Assembly (NCBI GenBank): GCA_018292915.2
Contig: JACVVK020000470.1
Location: 248,501 to 312,500 of the forward strand
Direction: 5' to 3'
Source of the DNA: Batillaria attramentaria
Taxonomy: Eukaryota; Mollusca; Gastropoda; Batillariidae
DNA: 64,000 nt
Every line of letters begins with the position of its first letter. Position 1 is the first letter of the stretch. Position numbers and translations under genes: made by a program. Positions 41,373 through 52,700 of this stretch are shown here, piece after piece. Under the pieces are notes generated by a model. The model searched no databases. It had not been told where the DNA came from and saw only the letters and a list, made by a program, of their open reading frames with translations.

Positions 41373-44366
41373 TTGGACGTTCCAGTCACAATCCAGGATC
41401 AACAGTTCACGATGGAGCTGGACACTGCAACAACAGGAAATTTTGTTTTTGTGCCAGTCTGGAAACAACTGGAAAACCGAAACTTGATGACGTCACACAT
41501 CGCTACGAGTCTGCCAGCAAGCATGACCTACCCGTGTTGGGCACCTTCATGGGCCAAACAAAGGACCCAGTGACTGGTAAACAGAGCTCCATTCCCTACA
41601 TCGTCACCAAGATCCCTGATCTCAACCTACTGGGATGAAACGCGAACCAGGCTCTGGGAATTTCAGTGGACAATGCCCTTGGGCTGAAGAGCATAGAGAG
41701 TCAAGTCAAGAGCGAGGGTACAAAAGAATCTCATCTGAAGACCTCCAGCACAACTTATGCTTCTCTTCAGAAGGATTGCCACACTCTCTGCGACAAGTTC
41801 CCAGATCTCTTCAAGGAAGAATTGGGATGTCTGAAGGATTTTGAGCTGGAAGTAAAGTTCAAGTCCGACGCGAAGCCGGTTTTTCACAAGGCAAGGCCGG
41901 TTCCTTTCGCTCTTCGTGATGACCTGACGAAAGGCTACGAAGAAGGCATCGCCAAAGGAGTCTGGAAGCCAGTCCAGTTCAACGACTATGGAACACCAGT
42001 GGTTCCAATTCGTAAGACAAACAGTGCAGGTGCCCTGAAGCCAAAACTGCGGATCTGTGGTGACTACTCAGTTGGGATCAACGATCAACTTGCTGATCAC
42101 CGTCACCCAAAGCCTCTCCCAGAGGAACTGATGCAAAAGCTGGGAGGAGGATTCGGTTACACAAAGATCGACCTCGCTGATGCCTACAACCAGAGCAAGC
42201 TGGCACCAGAAAGTCAACGCAGACTAGCCCTCAGCACTCACCGTGTGGTACTTCTGCAACAACGACTACCTTTCGGAATCAAGTCAGCACCTGGTTATTT
42301 TCAGGAGATCATGGAAAATCTGACCAGTGATCTGCCTGGAGTTGCCGTCTTCCAAGACGAAATACTCACCAGCGGGAAGGATGCCAAAGATCATCTGAGC
42401 AACCTGGAACGACTACTCACTCGTCTGAACGACAAAGGACTCAGATGCCGTGAAAAATGCCTGTTTGCTCAACCCAGTGTGGAATACCTTGGACACACTC
42501 TATCGGCTGAAGGAATCTCCAAAGGATCTAAAGTCGAGGCAGTCTTGAAGATTGCTCACCACCTACGGATGTCTCAAGCTTGAAATCTTTTCTGGGCTCA
42601 GTACAATTCTACGGGAAATTCATCCCAAACCTGGCTACTATGGCAGAGCCGCTCTACCACCTGACAAAGAAGGCAAGTCCCTGGAAGTGGGGAGAAGAGG
42701 AATGAGCAGCTTTTGAACAGTTGAAGAATGTGCTTTCCTCTGATCAAGTCCTTGTACACTTCGACCCAGATAAGCCTGTGGGGTTGGCTTGTGACGCATC
42801 CAACGTTGGAATTGGAGCAGTACTGTTTCATCGCTATCCGGATGGAGGCGAGCGCCCAATTGCCAATGTGTCCAAGACTCTTACAGCTGCAGAAAGAAAC
42901 TACAGCCAAATCCACAAGGAAGCCCTAGCCATCATCTATGGTTTGCGGAAATTCTACCAGTATCTGTACGGACGACAGTTCATACTGGTGACTGATCACA
43001 AGCCCCTGACGGCGCTGTTCTGACCAAAGAAAGGGACACCACTTCTTGCAGCTAACAGACTAGCTCGGTGGGCCCTATGGCTGAACCAGTTCGACTACAC
43101 GATCGAGTACCGAAAACAGCAGATCACGGCAATGCAGATGCCCTCAGTCGCTTGCCTTCTGGAGACGACATCGACTTTGACAGGGAGGAGAGTGGGGAAG
43201 ACATGGACATGGTTGTGCGCCATCCCGAGTTCTCAGTCTTTCAAGTCAAACCTTTCGACTCCAACAATCCTTCGTCAAGAGTCAGGCAAAGATCCAGTGA
43301 TAGCTACAGTGATGCGCTACATGCGCGAAGGGTGGCCGCTGAAGCACGCTGAGATCAACAAAGAAGTCAGAAAGTTCCAGAAGTTGTCAGATTCTCTCAG
43401 TACCTGCCATGGATGCCTCATCTATGGTACAAGAGTTGTGATTCCACAAAGCCTGCAGCCCAAGATCCTTGATCTTCTGCACATCGGACACTTCGGCATG
43501 GAACGCATGAAGCAGTTGGCAAGAACTGCAGTATACTGGCCCGGTATCGACGCTGCAATAGAGATGACGAGTCGACGATGTGACTCATGCGGCGAACACC
43601 AAAACAAGCCATCCAGACCGCCAGTTCATCCCTGGATGTTACCAGAGAAGCCATGGAGCCGAGTTCACTTGGACCACGCCATCAACTTCATGGGCACCAA
43701 CTGGCTGGTGATCACAGATGCTTACTTAAAGTACCCATGCATCCACCCAACGTCATCCACGTCCACTAGAGCTACTCTAGACCTGCTGGAAGAAGACTTC
43801 GCTCACTTCGGATACCCACACACTCTGGTCTCCGACAATGTAACCACCTTTCTTTCTGAATAGTTCCAGAGCTGGTGCAAGGAACGTGGGACCACGCACC
43901 TGACAGGAGCGCCCTATCATCCTGCTACCAATGGAGCTGCAGAACGGCTAGTGCAGACTCTCAAGCAAGCTCTCAAGAAGTCTTCTCTGCCCCCGAAACG
44001 AGCACTTCAAGAGTTTCTTATGCAGTACCGGAGAATGCCTGCGGATTCTCTCCGAGTGAACTCTTGGTGTCCAGGCAGATTCGGTCAAGGATCGACACTT
44101 TGCTTCCCTCGCCAGCGCACATAGCTCAGGGCAAGCAATCCAAGGAGGCATCTAAAACTCAGGTGACTCCAGACCCTGGAGGTGTCGCCAAGGTGACCAG
44201 GCAGTACAAGGCTGGAGATCCAGTATACGCACTTTACTATGAACCTCACCATGCCAAGCAGCCGAGATGGGTACCAGCAGTGGTCAAGAAGTCTGTGGGT
44301 ACTCGCTGCTTCAACGTCAAGGTAGTTCCTCGTGGCCCAGTTTGGAGACGACACTGGGAACGCTTC
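41373..44366 (+). pseudogene. Pol of the Ty3/gypsy element (protease, RT, RNase H, integrase), broken
   Basis: Protease: MELDTATTGNFV, with D-T-A where retropepsins usually have D-T/S-G. RT (41800-42580): LRICGDYSV, KIDLADAYNQ, and the catalytic box near 42350 reads FQDE, so the second Asp is replaced by Glu. RNase H: LACDASNVGIGAVL, KEALAIIYGLRKF. Integrase: H-x-H/C-x2-C zinc part (HIGHFGMERM ... RCDSC), HLDHA, LVSDN and GAAERLVQTLK. Breaks: a frameshift near 41500, stops at about 41637, 42703, 43021 and 43861, and frame changes near 42560-42600 and 43100. At least two stops lie where a CGA codon would be expected, as after CpG decay. Confidence 0.88.
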
Positions 44367-44596
44367 TGAAGAGGACAACGAACCTGGTGATTCAGCAGAT
44401 GCCTATGAGCTCCCGATCGACCATCCCATGGAGATTCTGGACAACGTGCCACCGACAGAACCAGAGCAGACCACGACTACCAAGTCACCTGTTCCAGAGT
44501 ATGGTCCAGACAACCCCAGACGATCCAGAACACCAAAACCCAGAGAAAGACTTTGTTGTTGAAGTTTGTTGTGAAACAACAATTTTCGTAGGGAGG

Positions 44597-44910
44597 TGTT
44601 GTAGAGATCGCGAAAAGTCACTGCATTTCGATGGAAATTTCTAGACCATCCCAGAACATGCAAGTGCAGTAACGTCAGTAGATTACGTAACCTTGGAAAG
44701 ATTCCGTACTTGCCAGTAAGTTGCAGAATGTTCTAGATCTGACCTGTTATTATTATAAGCAGCACTGCACAGCGTTCTGTATCTTCCTCTTTCATGAGTT
44801 TGTTCTTGCGCATCTTCTGTTAATAAAGCATTGGAGTTCTATCCTGTTGTATCCCGTGTCTTCTCTGCGGGTGCACCGAGAGAGCGACATAGCAGGAGAA
44901 AAATACAACA
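44597..44910 (+). repeat. 3' LTR (314 bp)
   Basis: Same ends as the 5' LTR. Lacks the TTCTAG-bounded 80-base segment, so it probably lost it by recombination between short repeats, and has a TTACGTAACC insertion near 44682. Confidence 0.9.
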
Positions 44911-45023
44911 GAATGCATATTAGTTTGGTTCCTGTTAGTTCATGTTTGACTTCAGCATTGAAAACTAATGCTACACTTTTCTATAACTTTTTGAAATTTG
45001 CCTCTGCCTATCTGTTTGATGTT

Positions 45024-45357
<334 letters not shown>

Positions 45358-45375
45358 TCTCTCTCTCTCTCTAGG

Positions 45376-45408
45376 GCAGAATCACAATGTCGGTGGTAGG
45401 GCTTCAAG

Positions 45409-45439
<31 letters not shown>

Positions 45440-45656
45440 ACACACACACACACACACACCAAGACACACACACACACATACACACACACACTGTGGGACT
45501 TTTTCTCGTTGTCCCCTCTTTGATATCACCCTTTAGATTTAAACTGTTTTGTTTTAGAGGTGGAAATGAACACCCACTCACCCACCCTGTCGGTACCGCT
45601 TCGCGTCCAATATGTTTGGAGATGGGTCTTTTCACACGCTGTTTGCGCGTTGGTGT
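45376..45656. other. 3' end of unit C
   Basis: Matches the unit A 3' flank ('GCAGAATCACAATG', 'TCGGTGGTAGGG', CA repeat). Includes a SINE family 1 body fragment on + ('TTTGATATCACCC' near 45520, ACCC tail near 45575-45590). Confidence 0.6.
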
Positions 45657-45895
45657 TTTTATGTTGTTTCCATAGTAATGGAAACAACATCATAGGACGG
45701 GCTAAAATTTCCACGTTCATAGGCAAGCATCTGTGGTATAAACGCACGTCACTGCCGATCTCCCGCACAGACGATTTTGCAACTTGTGTAATTGACAACA
45801 TGCGTCATCGATGCTGACATGTATGGTGCGCCGAACGCGCTTCTCCTCCCCAGTGAGTGCCGTCTGTATGCATGTGTGTGTGTGTGTGTGTGTGG

Positions 45896-45963
<68 letters not shown>

Positions 45964-47156
45964 TGTGTCCGGGCCTGTTTCTTCGAAAATACTCAACCGA
46001 ATGGCTTCAAATTTGGGGTATCCGGATATATCAAAATGTTAGATTAGAGGAACCAAGTGTGTGATGATTGCTTAAGTGATTTGGGAGTTATCGCCCTTTT
46101 GAGACAAGTTGGTTGTCTGGCGTTTACAGGCGTAATATTTACTTAAATCACTCAATTTTTTGGCAGTAGATAGCATGAATACGGATTCTGAACAGTCTGA
46201 CTAGTAGGAAATAGTCACTGTTATAGTTTTCACGTAAACCGTACCTCAGTTGACATTGCATGTGAAGCCAGTTCAGATGCCTGTATCTTCGAAAATACTG
46301 AAACGATCGATTTCAGATTTTGGGTTTCTTGATAAATCAAGATTTTTTAAATAGACGGCCCGATGCAGGTAGGATTGCACACATGATTTGCGAGTTATCC
46401 CCCTTTTTTGAAAAGTTGGCTTTCTGGCGTTTAAAGGCGTAATATTTATCTAAATCACTCCATTTTTTGGAAATGGATAGCATGAATACGGACTCTAAAG
46501 AGAGTGAATTTTGAAGGTAGTCGCTCTGATACTTTTGACGTAAACCGTACCTCATGAAAGTGCTGGAGAACCCATTCAGATGCCTATATCTCCGAAAATA
46601 CTTAACCGATCGATTTCAAATTTGGGGTTTCTTAATGAATCAAGATCTTTGAATAGATAGCCCAATCCAGGTAGGATTGCACACATGATTTGCGAGTTAT
46701 TGCCCTTTTCAGAAAAGTTGGCTTTCTGGCGTTTAAAGGCGTAATATTTATCTAAATCACTCCATTATTTTTTTGGAAATAGATAGCATAAATGCGGACG
46801 CTAAACAGGGTGAATTTTGGAGGTAGTCGCTGTTATACTTTTGACGTAACCCGTACCTCATGAAAGTGCTGGAAAACCCATTTTAGATCTCAAAATCGCT
46901 CCTACTATATATAGATAATGTGTCTGGGGTGCCATAAAAAAAAATTAGAAAAATTCCCTGCAGCCGTTATCGTCAGTTGACTCGAAACTTTGTACTCAAA
47001 GCACATTTCCTCCACAAGCCATACGCCTCACAAACATCGAGGAAGAGACGCACGCGCACTGACGTAAAGTAAGAGCGTCATGTTTGAATGACGTGATGCT
47101 GGTTTTCTTGGGGATGTCTCGCCACTTTCTTTCCGAATTCCTCTGTTTGGAGACGT
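45657..47156 (-). repeat. Modular repeat, copy 2 (three about 303-bp modules), inverted relative to copy 1
   Basis: Begins on + with the hairpin GTTGTTTCCATAGTAATGGAAACAAC (arms GTTGTTTCCAT / ATGGAAACAAC), then a CG-rich tail, a (TG)n run (about 45883-45960), and modules at about 45973-46278, 46279-46581 and 46582-46890, each opening GCCTRTWTCTYCGAAAATAC. Copy 1 has only two modules. Beyond the modules, 46890-47156 matches 19950-20220 inverted. Confidence 0.75.
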
Positions 47157-47158
47157 GG

Positions 47159-47482
47159 TGTTGTATTTTACTTATGCTATGTCGCCCTCTTCGTGTACTC
47201 GCAGAGAAGATACGGGATACAACAGAATACAACTCCAATACTTTATGAACAGAATAATTATGCGCGGAGAACAAATTCATGAAAAAAGAAGAACTCAGAA
47301 CGCTGTGCAGGGCCGCTTACATACTGAACAGGTCAGATCTAGAACATTCCTCAACTTACTGGAAGGTTCGAAATCTTTTCAAGGTGACGTAATCTACTGA
47401 CGTTACTGCACCAGCATGTTCTGGGATGGCCTAGAAATTATTTTGCATCGAAATGCAGTATCTTTTCGCGATCTCTACAACA
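47159..47482 (-). repeat. Solo LTR of the Ty3/gypsy family
   Basis: On the - strand TGTTGTAGAGATCGCGAAAA to AAATACAACA, the full LTR of the element at 39.8 kb with moderate divergence. Flanks CGTGG (47154-47158) and TGTGG (47483-47487), a 5-bp duplication with one change. It sits at the same place in the modular repeat as the truncated LTR at 19780-19946. Confidence 0.85.
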
Positions 47483-47547
47483 TGTGGAAAGCGGGAATTT
47501 CTGTAGTGAGTTTCGTTTTTGCCACTGACTCACACTCAGAAGCATAA

Positions 47548-47623
<76 letters not shown>

Positions 47624-48008
47624 CGTCTAAGGCGAGAGAAGAGAGAGAGAGTGGGTCTCTTCTCCGATACCAGTAAACAATCGTCTGTCAGTCAGGTCTG
47701 CAGTAACTCTGTCAAAGGGGAACGACTTTATTACAAGAAATCATTCACCCATGTAGAACCTCGCATACGCCAAAAAGTTAGTGATGTCAACCAGCTACGT
47801 GAGCTCTCACGACCTCATGTGTTTGGGGTTTTGCGAGCGCATAGAGGCACGGAAAGGGTTTCCAGTACTTTCTTTATGTCAGCATGCTTGATGTCAGAGA
47901 GCTTGCGTTCGTGTGCGCGCGGGCTACATACATGACACAACGACTACGACTGTGACTACAGCAGGTCATTGCATGGAAACAACATATTGGGCTGGTGGCC
48001 ATCTTGTC

Positions 48009-48042
<34 letters not shown>

Positions 48043-48654
48043 GATTTGCAGACCTTTAAAGTCCAGCACTGGTACAGATACTTAGTACGTTATCTGAAGG
48101 CATATGGTAGCTAATGCTTCAGCATTCGACCCTGGCCACGGTACAGGAACTCCGCAGTTCCATGAGCACATCAATCCGAGACGAAAGCTTGCAACCTCTC
48201 TCTGTCTCGGCTCACGTTTTCAAAACTGCTGGTTTTAGTTTGCTTGTATATTGGAGGTGTTTTGTTTTTTTAAATTTGTTGTTGTTGGGGTTTTTTGTGG
48301 GGTTGTTGTTGTTGTTGTTATTGTTTTGTTTTGTTTTTTACAAGTTGTGTGACGCACGCACACTCGAACAGGAATGCAGATAGTAGGCAAAAAAAAAAAA
48401 AAATACTAGTACAACTACTAGTACTACTATTGCTGCTGCTACTACTGATGATGAAGCTGGCTTCTGAAAAACCTTGTAAACTTGAGATGGGTGCGTTTGA
48501 ATCAGAATAGTCTCCGGGCGAAGTCCTTTCAAGTCAAAATCGGACACAAACATCAAGCTTTCGTTTAGGGACACCGTCTTTGCAAGCTTATGACTAGACT
48601 GATTTGCGTATGGCAAAACTGATAAGCGCCAACGGGGAAAGCATTATGAAGTCT
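47483..48654. other. Non-coding with microsatellites
   Basis: (TG)n(CG)n at about 47549-47626, (GTT)n at about 48011-48042 and GTT/TTTTG-rich stretches at 48240-48340. No supported gene. Confidence 0.65.
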
Positions 48655-48657
48655 TCG

Positions 48658-49063
48658 TGACCCGGTGTAGGATCCGGTCCGGTCCCCCCTCTGAAGTAGT
48701 CCCCCGGGGGACCAATTCGTGGCAAAAACTGCTCTATAATGGTCCCCCCGTAGACATCCAGCCTCGTTTTCGACTGGTCCCCCTGGGCGATTTTGGTCCC
48801 CCCCTCGCATCCAAAATAGGCCCCCTCTGGAACTGGTCCCCCTCTTTTCTAACCAATGTAGAGCTATGTCAGTATTTATTTTTAACTTTATTGTTATAGT
48901 GTGTGTCAACTCAGTAGAAAACGTGACTCTGGATCTCTCTCACTCTCTCTCTCTCGCCCCCCACACTTTCTCTCCTCCCCCCATCTCTCACACACACACA
49001 CACACACACACACACATTATGCACGCACGCACGCGTGCACACTCACTAACGCACGCACGCACT

Positions 49064-49138
<75 letters not shown>

Positions 49139-49917
49139 CTTTCGTTATATGTATAATTATTTTCATTTTTGTACAGAGATGTTATTCAAGATGATCTTGA
49201 ACTGGGTCAAGGTTACAGTGTCAAATCTAAACATTTAAAGTGATTTAACTTCGTAGATTTGCCGTTCTATGTAGCCTATACTTTTGTTTTTTCTTTTCTC
49301 TGTTCTTTTCTTTTTTGTGGGATGAGAAAACGGTCGCCACTAAAAAGTTTTTCTTGTCAAAGAACGTAAATGTCTATTTCAGGTTTTGCTAGAGAGAGAG
49401 AGATAGAGAGTGAGGGGGAGAGAGAGAGAGAATATTGATTGACTTATTTATTTATTGTTTCAAATTCTAGTAATATTTAATGTTCAGTATTCGGTACAAC
49501 CATCTCATAAACAAACAGAAAAAAAAGAACCAATGCCAAAAAACAACTGAAAGAAACAAGAACACAACCAAACAAATATATCTCACACACACAAAAATAA
49601 CAACAAGCACATAAATCGGAAAAAAAAAGGAAAAAAAATGTTCCTATGGCCCTGTGCTTTTGGGGACAATAAAGTTTTGTAACAATAAAGTTAAAAATAA
49701 ATACTGACATAGCTCTACATTGTTTAGAAAAGAGGGGGACCAGTTCGAGAGGGGGCCTATTTTGGATGCGAGGGGGGGGGACCAAAATCGCCCAGGGGGA
49801 CCAGTCGAAAACGAGGCTGGATGTCTAAGGGGGGACCATTATAGAGCAGTTTTTGCCACGAATTGGTCCCCCGGGGGACTACTTCAGAGGGGGGACCGGA
49901 CCGGATGCTACACCGGT
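48658..49917. mobile_element. Inverted-repeat element rich in GGTCCC motifs
   Basis: Arms of about 245 bp (48658-48900 and 49675-49917) are inverted copies with few differences. Ends read CCGGTGTAGGATCCGG and its complement. The arms contain repeated GGTCCCCC words ('GTCCCCCGGGGGACCAATTC', 'CAAAACTGCTCTATAATGGT', 'GACATCCAGCCTCGTTTTCG'). The 0.77-kb centre is CA/CT microsatellite and AT-rich DNA. No target duplication or transposase found, so the superfamily is open. Confidence 0.75.
48985..49137. repeat. (CA)n/(CG)-rich microsatellite
   Basis: CA runs at about 48990-49016 and 49068-49135, separated by ACGC repeats. Confidence 0.9.
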
Positions 49918-49955
49918 TCTGGTAGAACGTCAGGGCCGCACCACAACTTCTCAAC

Positions 49956-51689
49956 ATGGTCAGGTCTCGGGTGATATTTCTTGGTTTCTGTGTTCAGGCC
50001 CTGGTTGTCTGCTGTTGCCGTGGTAACCTTTTTCTGTCCTAGTTTATATACTCTACGGAATAATGTGTTTCATAGTCTTGTTCGTTTATACCCTTCAGTC
50101 ATGAACGGCAGTGCGCGATCATGTACTACTGTTCCTACTACTACTACTAGTTCTACTACTACTACTGCTACCACTACTACTACTACTACTACTACTGCTG
50201 CTACTACTACAACTACTACTACTGCTGTTGCTGCTGCTACTGCTACTACTACTACTACTACTACTGCCACTACTGCTACTATTACTACCACTACTACTAC
50301 TACTACTGCCACTACTACTACTACTACTACTCCTACTGCAAATACTACTAATACTACTACCACTACTACTGCTGCTGCTGCTGCTACAACTACTACTGCT
50401 GCCACTACTAGTACTACTACTACTACTACTGCAAATACTACTACTACCGCCACTACTACTACTACTACCACCACCACCACTACTACTACTACTACTTCCA
50501 CTACCACTTCTACTGCTACTACTACTACTACTGCCACTACTACTACTACTGCTGCAAATACTACTACTACTACTGCAAATACTACTACTACTGCTGCCAC
50601 TACTACTACTTCTACTGCCACTACTACTACTACGACTACTACTACTACTGCCACTACTACTACTGCTGCCACCACTAATACTACTACTGCAAATACTACT
50701 ACTACTACTAGTGCAAATACTACCACTACTACTACCACTACTAATACTGCCACTACTACTACTACCACTACTACTACTGCCACCACTACTACTACTACCA
50801 CTACCACCACTACTACTGCCACTACTACTACTCCTACTACTACTGCCACTACTACTACTACTACTACCACTACTACTGCCACTACTACTACTACTACTTC
50901 TTTTACTACTACCACTACCACCACTACTACTGCCACTACTACTACTCCTACTACTACTGCCACTACTACTACTACTACTACCACCACTACTGCTACTGCA
51001 AATACTACTACTACTACCACTACCACTACTGCCACTACTACTACTACTACTACTACTAATACTGCAAATACTACTACTTCTGCCACTACTACTACTACTA
51101 CTACTACACGATAATGGTGTCCCTACGACCACCACTATTACTACTACCGCTACAGCTACTTACTAAAGTACTGCTGTGTTACTGCTGCTACCACCGCTGC
51201 CAGTAGGTACTACTACAGTAGTAGTAGTACATGTAGTAGTAGTAGTAGCAGTAGTAGTAATTTACTTTTCTTATAACCAAAATTTTAGAGAGAGAGAGAG
51301 GGGGGGGGGGAGCACTATGTACAGTAATTATTTCATGTAATTATTTCATGGCTCTATTCACGATGAAGACAACCACACAGTTGTATGGACTGAAATCACT
51401 TTCTCATCATAAAACGTTTTTTAAAAAAACCTATAAAAAAAAAAAATTATAAGATACACCTGTACTGCGAGTTTCTGGGCGCTAGTGACGTTCGCGACAG
51501 ACATCTAACGATCCACAATTCAACTTACAGGAGCATCAACATCAGCAACAACGACACCGGAAGCACTATGTGAAGACAGCGTTGGCAACGGGATAACGTG
51601 CGTTGATGTGAAGGATTTTTGCACCCAACAGCCAGATTACGCCCGGATAGTGTGCCCTAAGAGCTGTGGATTTTGTGGTGACTGTCAGA

Positions 51690-51722
<33 letters not shown>

Positions 51723-52604
51723 ACACGCACGCACAACGCACGCAACGCACGCACGCACGCACGCACGCACATATTCACGCACGCACGCGCACGCACACAC
51801 ACACACACACATTCACGCACGCACGCACGCGCACGCACACACACGCACACACACATACACACTCTCTCTCTCTCTTTCTCCCCCCCCCCCCCCCCCCCCC
51901 CCCCCCCGCTGAGTTCTTTCTGCAGGCAGGGGAGTCGGGATAGCCGAATGGTAGAGCGTTGGACTCTCAATGCTCGGGTCGTGAGTTCGAATCCCTCCCG
52001 ACTGGGGCCAAATATTTGTGCTGGCCGGCCTCTTTTCTCGTTGCCCCGCCTGTGGTGTCACCTATACGTGGTGGAAAAGAACACTCCTACACCCCCCCCC
52101 CCACCCCACCCCACCCCCACCCCCCCCACCTCCACGCCACCCCACCCCCACCCTCCGCGTGCAGGCTCAAGACCACAAATGCATGAAGGCTCAAAATGCC
52201 TCAAAAAGCCTAAAATATACTGATTCCCTATTAACCTCAGGGATCATAGTCATTATATATATAAGCGACTGAATAGGGTGACAAGTTTCAGAATACTTTC
52301 AAGCGGAAGCCAGGCCGTATGCGAACAGAACGAACGAAATAGCCGCATTGTTGTGCGTACATACAAAAGGCACAATACATTTTGAGTCGTTTATGACCTG
52401 AACGCCTGCGATGCGACCCGCTGAACACTTGGGATACGATTTGCACACTTGGGATACGACCTGAACACTTGGGATACTACCTGAATTACTTAGTTTGTTA
52501 TTTAGAGCTTAACGCCGCGCAAGCAACAAAGACTATTTCGCGGCTATGAGATAGGCCTACGACCTGAACACTTGGCATTCGACCTGAACACTTTGGATAC
52601 GACC

Positions 52605-52651
<47 letters not shown>

Positions 52652-52652
52652 C

Positions 52653-52700
<48 letters not shown>

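Larger units (their letters stand above)
39779..44910 (+). mobile_element. Ty3/gypsy LTR retrotransposon, degenerate, 5.1 kb
   Basis: LTRs begin TGTTGTAGAG and end ATACAACA. A perfect 5-bp target duplication GAATG lies at 39774-39778 and 44911-44915. Between the LTRs: gag (40298-41371), then protease, RT, RNase H and integrase in the Ty3/gypsy order. A purine tract GGGAGG precedes the 3' LTR. No envelope-like frame. It landed in the 3' flank of C1q gene C; the uninterrupted sequence (GTGAATGCATATTAGTTTGG) is seen behind genes A and B. Several stops and frameshifts make the copy inactive. Confidence 0.93.

Noticed and set aside
39779..44910. An envelope gene that would make the Ty3/gypsy element an errantivirus-like provirus
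   Set aside because: Integrase is followed within about 200 bases by the purine tract and 3' LTR; there is no room or frame for one.
49981..51166. Mucin-like poly-Thr/poly-Leu proteins of about 350 residues
   Set aside because: Five of six frames of an ACT triplet array are open; no splice signal links it to the ShKT gene. Kept only as a remote possibility in a finding.
51950..52000. tRNA genes (also 3215, 53465, 60885, 61740)
   Set aside because: The tRNA-like segments are the heads of dispersed SINEs with mismatched stems and SINE bodies; not functional tRNAs.
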